Origin: Enterobacter quasihormaechei
GTDB lineage: Bacteria > Pseudomonadota > Gammaproteobacteria > Enterobacterales > Enterobacteriaceae
Assembly (NCBI RefSeq): GCF_004331385.1
Contig: NZ_SJON01000006.1
Location: forward strand, 1-64,000
DNA length: 64,000 bases
Reading direction: 5' to 3'
Shown: positions 1 to 9,511 of the stretch, piece after piece
Position numbering within the stretch: position 1 is the stretch's first letter
Layout of the letters: each line of letters starts with the position of its first letter
Notes under the pieces: model-generated
Seen by the model: the letters and a program-made list of their open reading frames with translations, nothing else
Told to the model about the DNA's origin: nothing
Database searches by the model: none
Program-made: the position numbers and the translations under genes

Positions 1-36
1 AACAGTCCGCCGTTCTACCGACTGAACTACAGAGGA
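1..36 (-). tRNA. tRNA-Asn (GTT), 5' half, cut by window edge
   Basis: Read on the minus strand, the first 36 nt match the 5' half of the [15 protein letters not shown] tRNA-Asn: acceptor strand TCCTCTG, the D-arm with GTTCAGTCGGTAGAAC, and an anticodon stem ending in GTT, which falls on window positions 1-3. The 3' half lies outside the window. The 5' end faces the aerobactin locus. In E. coli an asn tRNA also lies next to mtfA, and asn tRNA genes are known integration hot spots for islands, although integration normally uses the 3' end, which is not visible here. Confidence 0.93.
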
Positions 37-173
37 ATCGTGTGAACGAGGCGAATATTATCGACCTGCGTGCGCCTTGTCAAAGGGGAAAACGACGTTT
101 TTGTTCGTTTGCCGAGAATTTCAGCAAACCGATGATTTAATAGCAAATTTGCTTTCAAATTGCACAGCGAATT

Positions 174-197
174 GCGCCGCCCGCTGGCAGGCGGCGC
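174..197 (-). terminator. GC-rich hairpin after iutA, possible terminator
   Basis: An 8 bp perfect stem (GCGCCGCC / GGCGGCGC, 8 nt loop) begins 6 nt beyond the iutA stop codon. No uridine tract follows on the minus strand, so it may be an mRNA 3'-end stabiliser rather than a classic intrinsic terminator. A 12 bp palindrome, AGCAAATTTGCT, lies just beyond at 142-153. Confidence 0.4.
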
Positions 198-203
198 GAA
201 GGA

Positions 204-2393
204 TCAGAACAGAACGGAGTAGTTCAGACCAAACGTACGTCCACGGCCTTTGTAAGTATACAGACCCGGCGCGCCGTAGGTTGGGCTATACAGCCCCGGT
301 GCGCGCTGACCCCAGGCGGTGGTGTAGTCTTTGTCCAGCAGGTTTTCCACGCTGAAGCTGACTTTCCCCACCGGCAGGGCGTAGCTGCCGAGGAAATCAA
401 TGGTGTTATAGCCATCGATCTTCTTACCGTCTGCATCCGACACGTCGAAGGTTTGAGTGCTCTGCACGCGCAGGGCCCAGTCGCCCGGCGCCCAGTTGAC
501 CCATGCGCTGGCTTTCGACGGGCTGGCGCTATCAACCGTCAGCTTCTCCCATTTCCCGTTTTCACGCGTTTCGGACTTGATGGCGTTAAAGTTCGCCCCG
601 GTGCTCCAGTCGCTGTCGGTGAAGAAATAATCCACCTGGCCTTCAACCCCGTAAATACGACGTTTGTCGTCTTCCAGGTTGATGGTCATGTCGCTCTTGT
701 TGATGGTGATGGTTTTATCCGAGAGCGAGTAGTAGGCCGCCACCTGCGTACGCAGGTTATCGCCAGTGAAGCGCCAGCCCAGCTCGTAAGCGTTGACCTT
801 AATCCCGTCCAGCGTCGAGTCGTTCACGTTCACGCTGTTTTGCAGACGATAGTGACCATCCACCAGCTGATAGGTGCCGGAACCGTAGTACTTCGCCAGA
901 TCCGGGATCTCGAAGCCCTGAGAGAAGTTAAACCACAGCTGCTGCTGTTCAGTCAGACGTCCAAGGATCCCGGCGTTAAACAGGAAGTTGTTGTAATCGG
1001 TTTTCCCGCCCGGCACCGCGTCTGCGGAGGTCGCTTTGCCCGTGGCAATAGCCTGCTGCTGGGCGTAACCGACAAAATCATCCACCTTGTTTTCGGTGTA
1101 CTGGTAGCGCACGCCGCCGCTCAGGGTGATGGCGTCAATGTCATAGCTGGCTTGCAGGAACGGCGCGAGGTTAGTGATGCTGTAACCCGGATAACGGCCC
1201 ACGTTGTAGGCGTTGTCCAGCTCCATGCCGCCGCTCGCCGCCGCTTTGCTTAAGTCGAAGAACTGCTGGTTGGCGTCGAACGTTTCATGGTCGGCATCCA
1301 CGCCCCAGGTAAGCGTCAGGTCATCCATCGGCTTGCTGTTCAGCGTCAGCTTGCCGCCGTAAAAATCGGTTTTCTGCTGGGATGCGCCAATGCTGGTTAC
1401 CGCGCCTTTGCTCAGCGTCGGGAACGGGTAGTAGGTCAGGCTCTCATCACGGTAGTAAATCTGCGCAACCAGATCCTGGCCCCAGAAGTCGGTGTTCGAG
1501 TATTGCAGATTAATCATGTGACGCTCTGTGCCCGGGATACGGTCAGAGTTCAGGTTGTCTTTGTTATAGGCTTTGGCATCGCCCGTGACCGCAGCAAAAT
1601 TCTCCCCGAGGAACAGGCCATGTTTCCCGTCGGATTCGCTCTTGTAGTACTGCGTGGTTAACTGGAGCTGCTGATGATCGTCGATGTTGATGGTGCCTGT
1701 TCCCATCACGTCGATACGGTCGGAATACTGCAAGCCGGTCTGGGTGTTATCGATAATCACTTCGTCGCCGTTGCCGTCATACCAGCCGCCGTAGCGCTGA
1801 TACGAGACCGACAGACGGCCAGACGCGTTATCGTTACCGCCGCTCACGGCGGCAGAGACGTTCTCATCATGGTCGTTATGGCTGTTAAATCCGCTTTTTG
1901 CTCCGGTCTGGAACTCGACTTCGGTCTCTGGCTGGCCTTTTTTGGTGACGATGTTCACCAGCCCGCCGGTACTGCCGCCGCCGTAGAGCGAGGTAGCGCC
2001 GGAGATCACTTCGATGCGGTCAATGTTAAACGGATCGATAGAGTCGAGCTGGCGGCTGTCGCTGCGGGATGAGTTCAGGCGCACGCCGTCCACCATCACC
2101 ATCATGGAGCGACCGCGCAGGTTCATGCCGTAGTTGGTACGCCCCTGGCTGCTGACGTCCATGCCGGGGATCAGCTGGGCCAGCACGTCTTTAATCTCTT
2201 TCCCGCCCTGGACCTGCTGCTCAATTTCCGCCCGCTCAATAACCCAGGTGGTCTGCGCCATCTCTGCCACGCTGCGGTGGGCACGGCTGGCGGAGACCAC
2301 AATATCTTCTTCCTTTTGTTCTTCCGCCCACGCAGAGGTAGAAAGCATGGCAAGCAGGCACGGATTTAAAACCCAAAGATGAGAACGTTTCAT
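204..2393 (-). CDS. iutA: Ferric aerobactin outer-membrane receptor IutA
   Basis: TonB-dependent receptor that imports ferric aerobactin across the outer membrane. The 729-residue protein is the usual length for IutA (about 730). It has a Sec signal peptide ending near AWA (residues 21-23), a TonB-box-like segment DIVVSAS soon after it, a plug domain with the LYGGGSTGGLVNIVTKK signature near residues 137-153, and a beta-barrel ending in a C-terminal phenylalanine typical of outer-membrane proteins. It is the last gene of the iuc operon, 26 nt after iucD, and should be co-transcribed and Fur-repressed from the iucA promoter. Identification rests on sequence likeness to enteric IutA plus the adjacent biosynthesis genes. 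Confidence 0.96.
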   Translation of the reverse strand: MKRSHLWVLNPCLLAMLSTSAWAEEQKEEDIVVSASRAHRSVAEMAQTTWVIERAEIEQQVQGGKEIKDVLAQLIPGMDVSSQGRTNYGMNLRGRSMMVMVDGVRLNSSRSDSRQLDSIDPFNIDRIEVISGATSLYGGGSTGGLVNIVTKKGQPETEVEFQTGAKSGFNSHNDHDENVSAAVSGGNDNASGRLSVSYQRYGGWYDGNGDEVIIDNTQTGLQYSDRIDVMGTGTINIDDHQQLQLTTQYYKSESDGKHGLFLGENFAAVTGDAKAYNKDNLNSDRIPGTERHMINLQYSNTDFWGQDLVAQIYYRDESLTYYPFPTLSKGAVTSIGASQQKTDFYGGKLTLNSKPMDDLTLTWGVDADHETFDANQQFFDLSKAAASGGMELDNAYNVGRYPGYSITNLAPFLQASYDIDAITLSGGVRYQYTENKVDDFVGYAQQQAIATGKATSADAVPGGKTDYNNFLFNAGILGRLTEQQQLWFNFSQGFEIPDLAKYYGSGTYQLVDGHYRLQNSVNVNDSTLDGIKVNAYELGWRFTGDNLRTQVAAYYSLSDKTITINKSDMTINLEDDKRRIYGVEGQVDYFFTDSDWSTGANFNAIKSETRENGKWEKLTVDSASPSKASAWVNWAPGDWALRVQSTQTFDVSDADGKKIDGYNTIDFLGSYALPVGKVSFSVENLLDKDYTTAWGQRAPGLYSPTYGAPGLYTYKGRGRTFGLNYSVLF

Positions 2394-2419
2394 TGTTATG
2401 TTGATCCTGAATGTGTGTG

Positions 2420-3745
2420 TCAGTACTCGGTGGTCTTCATTAATGATTTAAAAACCTGGCTGCTCTCCGGGCTGGTGGTGCTTCGCCAGTGGATAACGCC
2501 GGGGGTGGTTGCCAGTTCAAACGGCTCGTCATCGTGAGCGCGATTCAGAATTCGCGCCGCGCGCCAGGCCATCAGGCTGAGCTGGGGTTCGGCAATACCG
2601 AGACGGTGCATCCCGGCGTTGACGGCAAACAGGCGGTTGCGCTGCGGGCCGTCCCATTCAAGGGTGAAATCGTTGTTGATGCAGAAGGCGTCATCCTCAT
2701 CCAGACGCAGTCGGGAAGAGAGCGGGGCCAGAAACGCGGGCTGCACGGCGCGGTAGCCGGTGGCGAAAATCACCACGTCGCTCTCCAGCTGTTCACGCCC
2801 GCCGTCGAGATGATGCTGTATGCTCAGGCGCTGCACGTTTTCCAGGCGCGTCAGCGCCGTCACCGAGCGGGACGGCAGCAGGTGCGCCCAGGGTTTTTCG
2901 CGCAACACTTCGAAACGGTGGTACATGGCGCGGTAAATGGCCAGTAATGACTCCGTGGTGATCCCGTCGGAGGTCATCTTCTGTTCCTGCAACATCTGAC
3001 GACGTGCGTCGTCACCGAGCGTGGAGAAGCTATCCACATACTCCGGCGTGAAATACTCGTTAGCAAACGCGGCCTCATCCAGCGCGTTGTAATTGTTGCG
3101 GCGCGATACCCAGTTGAGGCTCAGCGGCTGGCCCCATTCCCCGCGGAAGATATTCAAAAACAGATCCGCACCGCTCTGGCCGCCGCCGACGACGGTGACA
3201 CGTTTTCCCGCTAAATCCGGCGTGCGCAGCATCATCTCGCTGGCGTGGAAGCAGGTATCATCCTGCGCGGTGACGCACTCGGGCAGATTGATCTGCTTAC
3301 CAATCCCCACGCAGACGTGGCGCGCAAGGAAGCGATCCCGCTGGGTCACCACCTCAAACAGGCCGTTTTGCTCATCAAAGCTGACCTGCTGCACCTGCTG
3401 GCTGAAGGCCAGATTCGTCAGATTATCCGCCGCCCAGCACAGGTAGTCGGCAAACTCCTCGCGAGAGACGGTGCGCTGCTCGGTGGTCAGAAAACGGTAG
3501 AACTTCTTACGCTGAACGAGGTAGTTCAGGAAACTGTGGCGGTTGGTCGGCTCCACGGCGCTGACCAGATCCTTCAGGAAGCTGGTCTGCATATGGCAGT
3601 CCGGCACCATCATCCCCGGATGCCAGGAGAAGTGCGGCTTGCGTTCAAGAAACAGCGAGCTAAAACCGTCCAGCCCCTCTGCCAGCGCGGCGATGCTGAG
3701 GTTGAACGGACCGATACCGATGCCGATGAAATCATACGTTTTCAT
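2420..3745 (-). CDS. iucD: L-lysine N6-monooxygenase IucD (aerobactin synthesis)
   Basis: Flavin-dependent N-hydroxylase that converts L-lysine to N6-hydroxylysine with NADPH and O2, the first step of aerobactin synthesis. Seen in the 441-residue protein: an N-terminal FAD-binding GIGIGPFNLS (residues 8-17), an NADPH-binding VVGGGQSGAD (about 185-194) and a late ATGY motif typical of this class. The length is normal (E. coli about 445). Its ATG overlaps the iucC stop by 4 nt (ATGA), indicating translational coupling. Like the family it has no cleavable signal peptide, although the E. coli enzyme is membrane-associated through its N-terminus. Confidence 0.96.
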   Translation of the reverse strand: MKTYDFIGIGIGPFNLSIAALAEGLDGFSSLFLERKPHFSWHPGMMVPDCHMQTSFLKDLVSAVEPTNRHSFLNYLVQRKKFYRFLTTEQRTVSREEFADYLCWAADNLTNLAFSQQVQQVSFDEQNGLFEVVTQRDRFLARHVCVGIGKQINLPECVTAQDDTCFHASEMMLRTPDLAGKRVTVVGGGQSGADLFLNIFRGEWGQPLSLNWVSRRNNYNALDEAAFANEYFTPEYVDSFSTLGDDARRQMLQEQKMTSDGITTESLLAIYRAMYHRFEVLREKPWAHLLPSRSVTALTRLENVQRLSIQHHLDGGREQLESDVVIFATGYRAVQPAFLAPLSSRLRLDEDDAFCINNDFTLEWDGPQRNRLFAVNAGMHRLGIAEPQLSLMAWRAARILNRAHDDEPFELATTPGVIHWRSTTSPESSQVFKSLMKTTEY

Positions 3746-5484
3746 TGCGCTGACTCCTGGGAGACCAGAAAAAGAGGGTTATCAAGATCGCAGACGTAGT
3801 TCGGCAGCATGCGGCTGCCGCCGTCGTGTTCAGAGAAGGTCAGTTTGACCGGGTTGAGGATCACGCGAATAATCTGCGGCTTAAACAGGTCGAACTTCGC
3901 GAAGCGCGCTGCAAGATCCGGATGGGCGGCCATATAGCGGTGCAGCACCTGCGCCAGGATCTGATAGAAACGCGTTTCGCTCACGCCGCATTGCAGGGTG
4001 AGGTGCGAAATAAAGCGCAGCACCGTCACAAAGTTGCCGGTTTGCAGGTCGTGGATAATGTAATCCGCACTGAGGCGCGCGGTGACGGCTTTTACCTGTT
4101 CCGGCAGGCTCTGCGCCTGCGGGAAATCTTCGTCCACCAGGCGCATATCGCCCTGAAAATCCTTCAGCAGAATGCGTTGTGGAACGTCGTCTTTCATCAC
4201 CAGCGTGACGTTCTGGCCGTGGGCGATCAGCGCCACGCCGTAGCGGCAGAGCAGGTGATAGAAGGGGATCACCGTCGCCTCAAACAGCCTGTCCAGCCAT
4301 GCGTCAGCGGTTAAGCCCGAGCGTTTGATCCACGCGTCAATCAGCGGGCGCCCCTGGTTGTCGGTTTCCATCAGCGCCGCCATCAGCACCGCCTGTTCGC
4401 CGTCCTGTAAATAGCAGGATGGGTTCTCGCGCCAGATCACGCCCAGCATCTCCTGATAGCGGTACGGCGCCTCAGGCAATGCGGCATAACCCGGATGCGA
4501 CAGATAGCCGGCGGCGGGTTCGCCAAGCACCTGCGCCCCGGAGCGAATCAGCGTGGCATCGCTGGCGAACTGCTGCTGTAGCCAGCGCGAGGCCAGCGGA
4601 CCGGCGGCAATGTACTTGCCCGGAATACCGCGGTAGCAGGAGGTGTTGTAGATGGTCAGCGGTAGCTTGATGTCATACGGTGCGCGACGGCTGGCGTTAG
4701 TCAGCGTGCGCAGGGACTGCTGCGCCAGATACTCATCGCCAAACTCGCCCAGCTCGACCATTTCGCCGCGCGCGAGCTGCGCCAGGAAATGAATGGCAAT
4801 TTTTTGCTGCCACTGCCACGGATGCAGCGGCACGGGCAGCCAGCGGTCGTCCAGTTCCAGCGCCTGCCAGCAGGCGTCGAACCGGGCGCGCTCGGCATCG
4901 TCCATGGCGCTGGCGAGCAGGGCGTTAATGTCGCAATCGGCGTCGCTGCTCCAGACCAGACGCTCGCGCTGCACGGCTACCCAGTGCAGGCGAAAGCGAC
5001 CGCGATATTCCGGCGCGTACTGGCGTAGCGCATCCAGCCCCCAGCCGCGGCGTCCCTTGTTGAAGATAAACTTTGGGTGACCGCGCATCAGGCACTGTAA
5101 TTCGTCAGGGTCGAGCTGGATCAGCGCATCGGCGTCCAGCGCTTCACGCGCCTGCACCAGCTGCATGTCGCCGCGCAGCGTGGCGTAGAGATCTTCCATG
5201 TGCTCCGCCGTTTGCGCGTCGCTCATCTCCAGCACGGTGGCGAGTTGCAGCAGCGCGCTTTCCGCTTCGACCGCCGCGCCGCTGGCGGTGGTCAGGGTGT
5301 CCGGATCGATATGCAGCCAGCCCCAGATCCCACGCGTGGCGCGAAACTGCCATGACGCGTTGCCCATGGCGATGTGCCAGCCGTCCGCCGAAACCGGCTC
5401 GGCGCGCAGGGTGCGTTCGTATTCCAGTTCAGCAAGGATTTTCGCCACCATCTCGCGGTTCACTTTCTGCCAGAGCGCGTTCAC
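3742..5484 (-). CDS. iucC: Aerobactin synthase IucC (NIS synthetase)
   Basis: ATP-dependent NRPS-independent siderophore (NIS) synthetase that joins a second N6-acetyl-N6-hydroxylysine to the mono-amide made by IucA, completing aerobactin. The 580-residue protein carries the IucA/IucC family blocks GHPKFIFNKGRRGWG (about residues 136-150), HPWQWQQKIA (about 222-231), the nucleotide-binding stretch SLRTLTNASRR, and a C-terminal FhuF-like domain with LLKDFQGDMRL and HDLQTGNFVT. Start and stop codons overlap both neighbours by 4 nt. IucC rather than IucA is assigned from its strong similarity to E. coli IucC and its position third in the operon. Confidence 0.96.
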   Translation of the reverse strand: MNALWQKVNREMVAKILAELEYERTLRAEPVSADGWHIAMGNASWQFRATRGIWGWLHIDPDTLTTASGAAVEAESALLQLATVLEMSDAQTAEHMEDLYATLRGDMQLVQAREALDADALIQLDPDELQCLMRGHPKFIFNKGRRGWGLDALRQYAPEYRGRFRLHWVAVQRERLVWSSDADCDINALLASAMDDAERARFDACWQALELDDRWLPVPLHPWQWQQKIAIHFLAQLARGEMVELGEFGDEYLAQQSLRTLTNASRRAPYDIKLPLTIYNTSCYRGIPGKYIAAGPLASRWLQQQFASDATLIRSGAQVLGEPAAGYLSHPGYAALPEAPYRYQEMLGVIWRENPSCYLQDGEQAVLMAALMETDNQGRPLIDAWIKRSGLTADAWLDRLFEATVIPFYHLLCRYGVALIAHGQNVTLVMKDDVPQRILLKDFQGDMRLVDEDFPQAQSLPEQVKAVTARLSADYIIHDLQTGNFVTVLRFISHLTLQCGVSETRFYQILAQVLHRYMAAHPDLAARFAKFDLFKPQIIRVILNPVKLTFSEHDGGSRMLPNYVCDLDNPLFLVSQESAQ

Positions 5485-6431
5485 AGTTCCACCTCATGAA
5501 AGAAGCGGTGACGCTCGCTCATGATCAGACGAGAGCGCTTGTGCGGGAAGTCAAACTCCTTCACCGTGTCGAAACCGGCGGACGACAGGTGGCGGAACAG
5601 ACGCTGGTTGTCGAAGCGCGGCTCGGCGACAATACGCGTCGTGCGCGGTTCATCGAGATACAGATAGTGGCTCAGCCCGCGCAGCCAGCTGCGGATATAC
5701 TGCGCCCCGCGCCAGTTCTCTTCCCCGACCAGCATGTGCAGCCCACGGTCAAAGGACTGCCAGCGGTAGTGGCGGCCAATACGGTCTTCTGGCGCCCAGT
5801 AGAGTTCAAAATAGCCGAACGGCTCATCGTCAAAGCAGCCGATCACCGGATAGCAGTACGACGAGTCGAGCTGGCGACGCAGGTAATTTTCCTGTTCGGC
5901 CTGCGGACCGGCCATCTCCCAGAAGGCGTTCACGCGCGGGGTGTTCATCCAGCGGGTAAAACGCTCGCCGTCCAGCGCCACGTCTGCCACGCGGAAACTC
6001 AGGGTGCGCTTAATCTGCGGATCGTAACGGCGATAGACTTCACCCTGCGGGCGGTGAGGGCGCAGCGGGAAATAAAGCTGGCGGCTTTCGTCAAACTGCA
6101 TGCCGCCGCTCGCCTGCGGACGTTCCCCTTTCAGCCACAGCGGCAGCTGCCAGAAACGTTCACGCGCCAGATAATCCCCGTTTGCGAGGCTAAACAGCGC
6201 CTGCGCCTGGGGTTCATCCTGCCAGGCGGCCCACGGCAGGGTAATGCCCGTCAGGGCGGGCGCGGCAACAAACAGCTGGTCGAGCGCCTCCACCAGCCAG
6301 CCGTCCGGGATCCCGGCCAGACGATCAAGAACCGCGCTGCCGTCAAGACCCAGGGTCAGCGGCAGGTTTTTTTCCGTGGATGTGCAGCGGAAGCCGTAGC
6401 CGGAATGGACGATATTCGCAATGGCCATCAC
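5481..6431 (-). CDS. iucB: N6-hydroxylysine acetyltransferase IucB
   Basis: GNAT-fold acetyltransferase that transfers acetyl from acetyl-CoA to the hydroxylamino group of N6-hydroxylysine, giving the hydroxamate iron ligand of aerobactin. At 316 residues it matches the family length (about 315). The C-terminal half carries the siderophore-acetyltransferase pattern: a WEMAGPQ-like segment, PFGYFELYW, a DRGLHMLVGEENWRG core and a GFDTVKEFDFPHKR tail. It overlaps iucA upstream and iucC downstream by 4 nt each, so translation is probably coupled through iucABCD. Confidence 0.95.
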   Translation of the reverse strand: MMAIANIVHSGYGFRCTSTEKNLPLTLGLDGSAVLDRLAGIPDGWLVEALDQLFVAAPALTGITLPWAAWQDEPQAQALFSLANGDYLARERFWQLPLWLKGERPQASGGMQFDESRQLYFPLRPHRPQGEVYRRYDPQIKRTLSFRVADVALDGERFTRWMNTPRVNAFWEMAGPQAEQENYLRRQLDSSYCYPVIGCFDDEPFGYFELYWAPEDRIGRHYRWQSFDRGLHMLVGEENWRGAQYIRSWLRGLSHYLYLDEPRTTRIVAEPRFDNQRLFRHLSSAGFDTVKEFDFPHKRSRLIMSERHRFFHEVEL

Positions 6432-8170
6432 GCCTTCTCCTTATAAAACGGGTTGCTAAAGTCGAAATAGATCACCGCCGGATCGGCGATGGTATTTTCG
6501 TTGCGATCGTGCAGATAGCAGAAGAAGTTGCCTTTGCAGTTCCAGGTCGGGCTGTCGAGCACGTAATCGAGGCAGCGGGTCTGCTTCGCCGTCTTGCGCA
6601 GGTCGGCCAGCGCGTCCCGCACGCGGGACATCAGGCTCTCTTCGCTGTCGAAGCCGGCAGCGGCGAGGGCGGCGGTCACGGCAAGGGTGGAGTTCAGCAG
6701 CAGGTAGTAAGGGAAGTAGCGCAGCAGCTGGCTGTCGCCAAAGCGGTTTTCCACGTCGGTTTCGCCCGCTTCTTTCAGCCACGCGTCGGCCCCTTCGGTC
6801 CATGCGCTGCCCTGGCAGTCACGGTAGATCAGCCCGACGGGAAAATCCTGCTGCATCTCAACGAGGATATTTTGCTGGTGCGCCAGCAGCACCAGGCCGT
6901 AGTCCGCCTCGGCGCTGAACAGGGGGAGTAATACGCGGTCGCAGTAGGCATCCAGCCAGCAGCGCGCGGCCTGGGCGAGCGGGAGATCCAGACGCGCGCT
7001 CAGACGGCGAACCGCCGCCGCCAGCAGGCTGTCGCCGCCGTCCGGTGCGGCCTGCGTCAGGCTTACCAGCACGTTGGTTTGCGTTTCAGGGGTAGGGAAC
7101 AGCAGGTTGACGCGCAGGGCCATCAGGCTCTCTTCCTGAACGACGCCGTGCTCGTCGCACAGGCCCGCCCAGCCGTCTTCCTGCATCACGCGCATGGTCG
7201 GGTAGCGCGCCTGGAGCCCCTGCCAGCGTTCCGTTTTCGCCAGTCGCGCCAGGCGCATTCCGCGCTTAACCTCTTTCACCGACAGCGTGCGCACGGAGTT
7301 GGTCAGGCGCACGCTCAGGGAAAACTTAATCATGTCGCTGTTGGTTTCGCTGTACAGCGAGCGGGAGGAGCTGGTGGGCAGCCACTGCGCGCCCGCTTCG
7401 CCCAGGTCCTGAAGGGCACCTTTTTCGACCAGACGCTGGCACCAGGGCTGTTCCAGCAGACAGTCAGCCTGCCACGGGTGCATCGGCAGCAGCCAGCGGG
7501 TGTCCGTGAAGTGGCCAAGCAGCGCCGGGGCGCTCTGCGCCGCAAAGCGCAGCAGCCGCTCACGCAGGGAGACATTCAGGCTATCGCCGGTAATCTGCTT
7601 ACTCTCAACCGCGAACCAGCGCAGCGGGAAGCGGGAGGCAAAATCCGGCAGATAGCGGCGCGCCTCGGCGTCGTTAAACGGCTCGTGCGACTTAGGTGCA
7701 GGGTGAAACGCGTGGCCGACCAGCAGCGCCTGTTCCGCTTCGGCAAAGGTCAGCGGCTTATCGCGCAGGTTGGCCCAGTTGTGGCGTAAATCAATGGCCT
7801 GCCAGGTATGCGTATGGCTTTCCAGCACGCGCTGCCTAAAGCGCGCCAGCGTATCGGCATCCAGAGATCCGTTGACTGACGGTTTTTGCAAAATGAAATC
7901 AATCAGTTGATGAAATGTGACCGCGTCACCACCGTCGCTGTCGGCCTGAATCAGCGTGGCCGGGAAACAATATTGGTGATGCTGCGTGGGGGAGAAATAG
8001 CGTACCGGAACCCGAATGGCCTGGGTTGGGGAGAGCGGGATATGAATCTGCGATAACTCATCCGCACGGGTTGCGGGAAGATAATGCCAGTCCTTCGTTT
8101 CGCGCAGCAGCGCGTTCAAAAAACACTGGGCCGCAACATCTGTACCGGCGGAGCGGGGCAGAGCACGCAT
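6428..8170 (-). CDS. iucA: Aerobactin NIS synthetase IucA
   Basis: First NIS synthetase of the pathway. It adenylates citrate and condenses it with one N6-acetyl-N6-hydroxylysine. The 580 residues include the conserved TDVAAQCFLN start block (9-18), GHAFHPAPKS, LPMHPWQADCL, the PTSSSRSLYS nucleotide loop, KFSLSVRLTNSVRTLS, and late AHQQNILVEMQQ and YRDCQG blocks. The ATG follows a GAGGT ribosome site by 6 nt. It leads the operon directly downstream of the putative Fur operator, facing away from shiF. It is more divergent from the E. coli protein than IucC is, but the family blocks are all present. Confidence 0.95.
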   Translation of the reverse strand: MRALPRSAGTDVAAQCFLNALLRETKDWHYLPATRADELSQIHIPLSPTQAIRVPVRYFSPTQHHQYCFPATLIQADSDGGDAVTFHQLIDFILQKPSVNGSLDADTLARFRQRVLESHTHTWQAIDLRHNWANLRDKPLTFAEAEQALLVGHAFHPAPKSHEPFNDAEARRYLPDFASRFPLRWFAVESKQITGDSLNVSLRERLLRFAAQSAPALLGHFTDTRWLLPMHPWQADCLLEQPWCQRLVEKGALQDLGEAGAQWLPTSSSRSLYSETNSDMIKFSLSVRLTNSVRTLSVKEVKRGMRLARLAKTERWQGLQARYPTMRVMQEDGWAGLCDEHGVVQEESLMALRVNLLFPTPETQTNVLVSLTQAAPDGGDSLLAAAVRRLSARLDLPLAQAARCWLDAYCDRVLLPLFSAEADYGLVLLAHQQNILVEMQQDFPVGLIYRDCQGSAWTEGADAWLKEAGETDVENRFGDSQLLRYFPYYLLLNSTLAVTAALAAAGFDSEESLMSRVRDALADLRKTAKQTRCLDYVLDSPTWNCKGNFFCYLHDRNENTIADPAVIYFDFSNPFYKEKA

Positions 8171-8193
8171 AGATGTACCTCATTCCATGACTG

Positions 8194-8221
8194 ATAATAA
8201 TTCTCGTTATGATATTCATTC
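8194..8221. promoter_or_regulatory. Putative Fur box between iucA and shiF
   Basis: The stretch starting GATAATAATTCTCGTTATG aligns with the 19 bp Fur consensus at 14 of 19 positions by eye. It continues into ATATTCATT, giving the overlapping hexamer pattern typical of aerobactin promoters. It lies 23 nt upstream of the iucA start, in the divergent region with shiF, where iron-loaded Fur would block the iuc promoter and possibly shiF. Binding itself is inferred. Confidence 0.72.
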
Positions 8222-8308
8222 TGTTTACAGTCGCAACTATTTTTGCAATATTTGTTTTCATAAACTTCATAATTTCCACACATTTATTGACATTATCTTC
8301 ACAATTCT

Positions 8309-9508
8309 ATGCGCGCCTCTATTGATAATCTGACTGATGATATTGCCCCGAAGGCCAACTGGCCCCTGGCGCTGGGCGCCGGTTTACTGGGCATCGGACA
8401 AAACGGTTTGCTGGTCATGCTGCCGCAGCTGGTATCAATGACCGGCTTTTCGCTCTCCGTCTGGGCCGGGCTGTTGATGTTTGGCTCGATGCTCTTTTTA
8501 CCCGCATCGCCCTGGTGGGGACTCCAGAGCGAGCGGCGCGGCTGTAAGATCGTTATGCTGGCCTCGTTAGGCGGCTATCTGGTGAGCTTCGTGGTGATGG
8601 CGCTGGTGGTCTGGGCGATGGCGCACGGCGCGCTGAATGCCTTCTGGGGAATGGCGGGCCTGATTCTGTCGCGCATGCTGTACGGCCTGACGGTCTCGGG
8701 GCTGGTGCCTGCGGCCCAGACGTGGGCCATTCAACGTGCCGGGCTGGATAAAAGAATGGCGGCGCTGGCGACGATAAGCTCTGGCCTTAGTCTTGGGCGT
8801 CTGCTGGGGCCGCCGCTGGCCGCGCTGATGCTCAGCGTCAGTCCGGTCGCACCGCTCTGGCTGATGGCGCTGGCACCGCTTATCGCGCTGCTGCTGGTGC
8901 TGCGCGAGGCCGCGGATCCGCCGCTGCCGCCGGTGGCGCATCAGTCGACGCGGTTACAGGCCTCGATGCTGCCTTTCCTGGCGCTGGCGCTGCTGCTGGC
9001 GGCGCTGGTCAGCCTGATGCAGCTTGGCTTATCGCCCCATCTCCACCCGCTCTTCAATGGCGATGCCGTGCAAATCAGCCATCATGTCGCGATGCTGCTG
9101 AGCCTGGCCGCGCTGGCGACCCTTGCGGCACAGTTTCTGGTGGTGCGCCCGCAGCACTTTAGCCCGAGGGTTTTACTCTTCATTGCCGCAGTACTGATGG
9201 TGGCGGGGCTTGGGCTGATGTGCCTTGCAAGCGTCGCTCTGTTCTACGTGGGCATTGTCATCACCTCGCTGGGTGCCGCCATGGCCACGCCGGGATACCA
9301 GCTTTTGCTCAACGATCGGCTGACGACGGGTAAAGGCGCAGGGGTAATTGCCACCAGCCATACGTTGGGGTACGGTGCCAGCGCACTGCTGGTACCCGTG
9401 GTGACGCGCTTGTACGGTGAGCAGTTTTTGATTACTGCCGCATGGGGAATGGCGGTGCTGTTTCTCGCGGTGAGCGTGTGGGTACGATCAACCGATCGTA
9501 CCCCTTAA
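8309..9508 (+). CDS. shiF: MFS transporter ShiF, aerobactin-locus companion
   Basis: A 399-residue, 12-helix major facilitator protein transcribed divergently from iucA, the standard place of shiF in [27 protein letters not shown]. ShiF-type proteins are thought to export aerobactin or otherwise support siderophore production. The sequence is very rich in Leu and Ala with repeated hydrophobic spans, and loop 2-3 reads PWWGLQSERRGCK, an MFS-like charged loop. A helix-4 segment (SRMLYGLTVSGLVPAAQTW) resembles drug/H+ antiporters. The start used (ATGCGCGCC) has only a weak ribosome site. It ends 3 nt before the convergent mtfA stop. Confidence 0.85.
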   Translation: MRASIDNLTDDIAPKANWPLALGAGLLGIGQNGLLVMLPQLVSMTGFSLSVWAGLLMFGSMLFLPASPWWGLQSERRGCKIVMLASLGGYLVSFVVMALVVWAMAHGALNAFWGMAGLILSRMLYGLTVSGLVPAAQTWAIQRAGLDKRMAALATISSGLSLGRLLGPPLAALMLSVSPVAPLWLMALAPLIALLLVLREAADPPLPPVAHQSTRLQASMLPFLALALLLAALVSLMQLGLSPHLHPLFNGDAVQISHHVAMLLSLAALATLAAQFLVVRPQHFSPRVLLFIAAVLMVAGLGLMCLASVALFYVGIVITSLGAAMATPGYQLLLNDRLTTGKGAGVIATSHTLGYGASALLVPVVTRLYGEQFLITAAWGMAVLFLAVSVWVRSTDRTP

Positions 9509-9511
9509 ACA

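Noticed and set aside
77..355. 92-codon ORF just inside the left edge
   Set aside because: Overlaps the iutA 3' end antisense, has no homology that I recognise, and runs through the iutA hairpin.
453..1253. Long plus-strand ORF (266 codons) opposite iutA
   Set aside because: Antisense shadow of a well-supported receptor gene in GC-rich DNA; no recognisable domain, no ribosome site.
5073..6446. 457-codon plus-strand ORF opposite iucC/iucB
   Set aside because: Arg/Ala/Pro-rich composition typical of an antisense frame; it spans the junction of two firmly identified genes.
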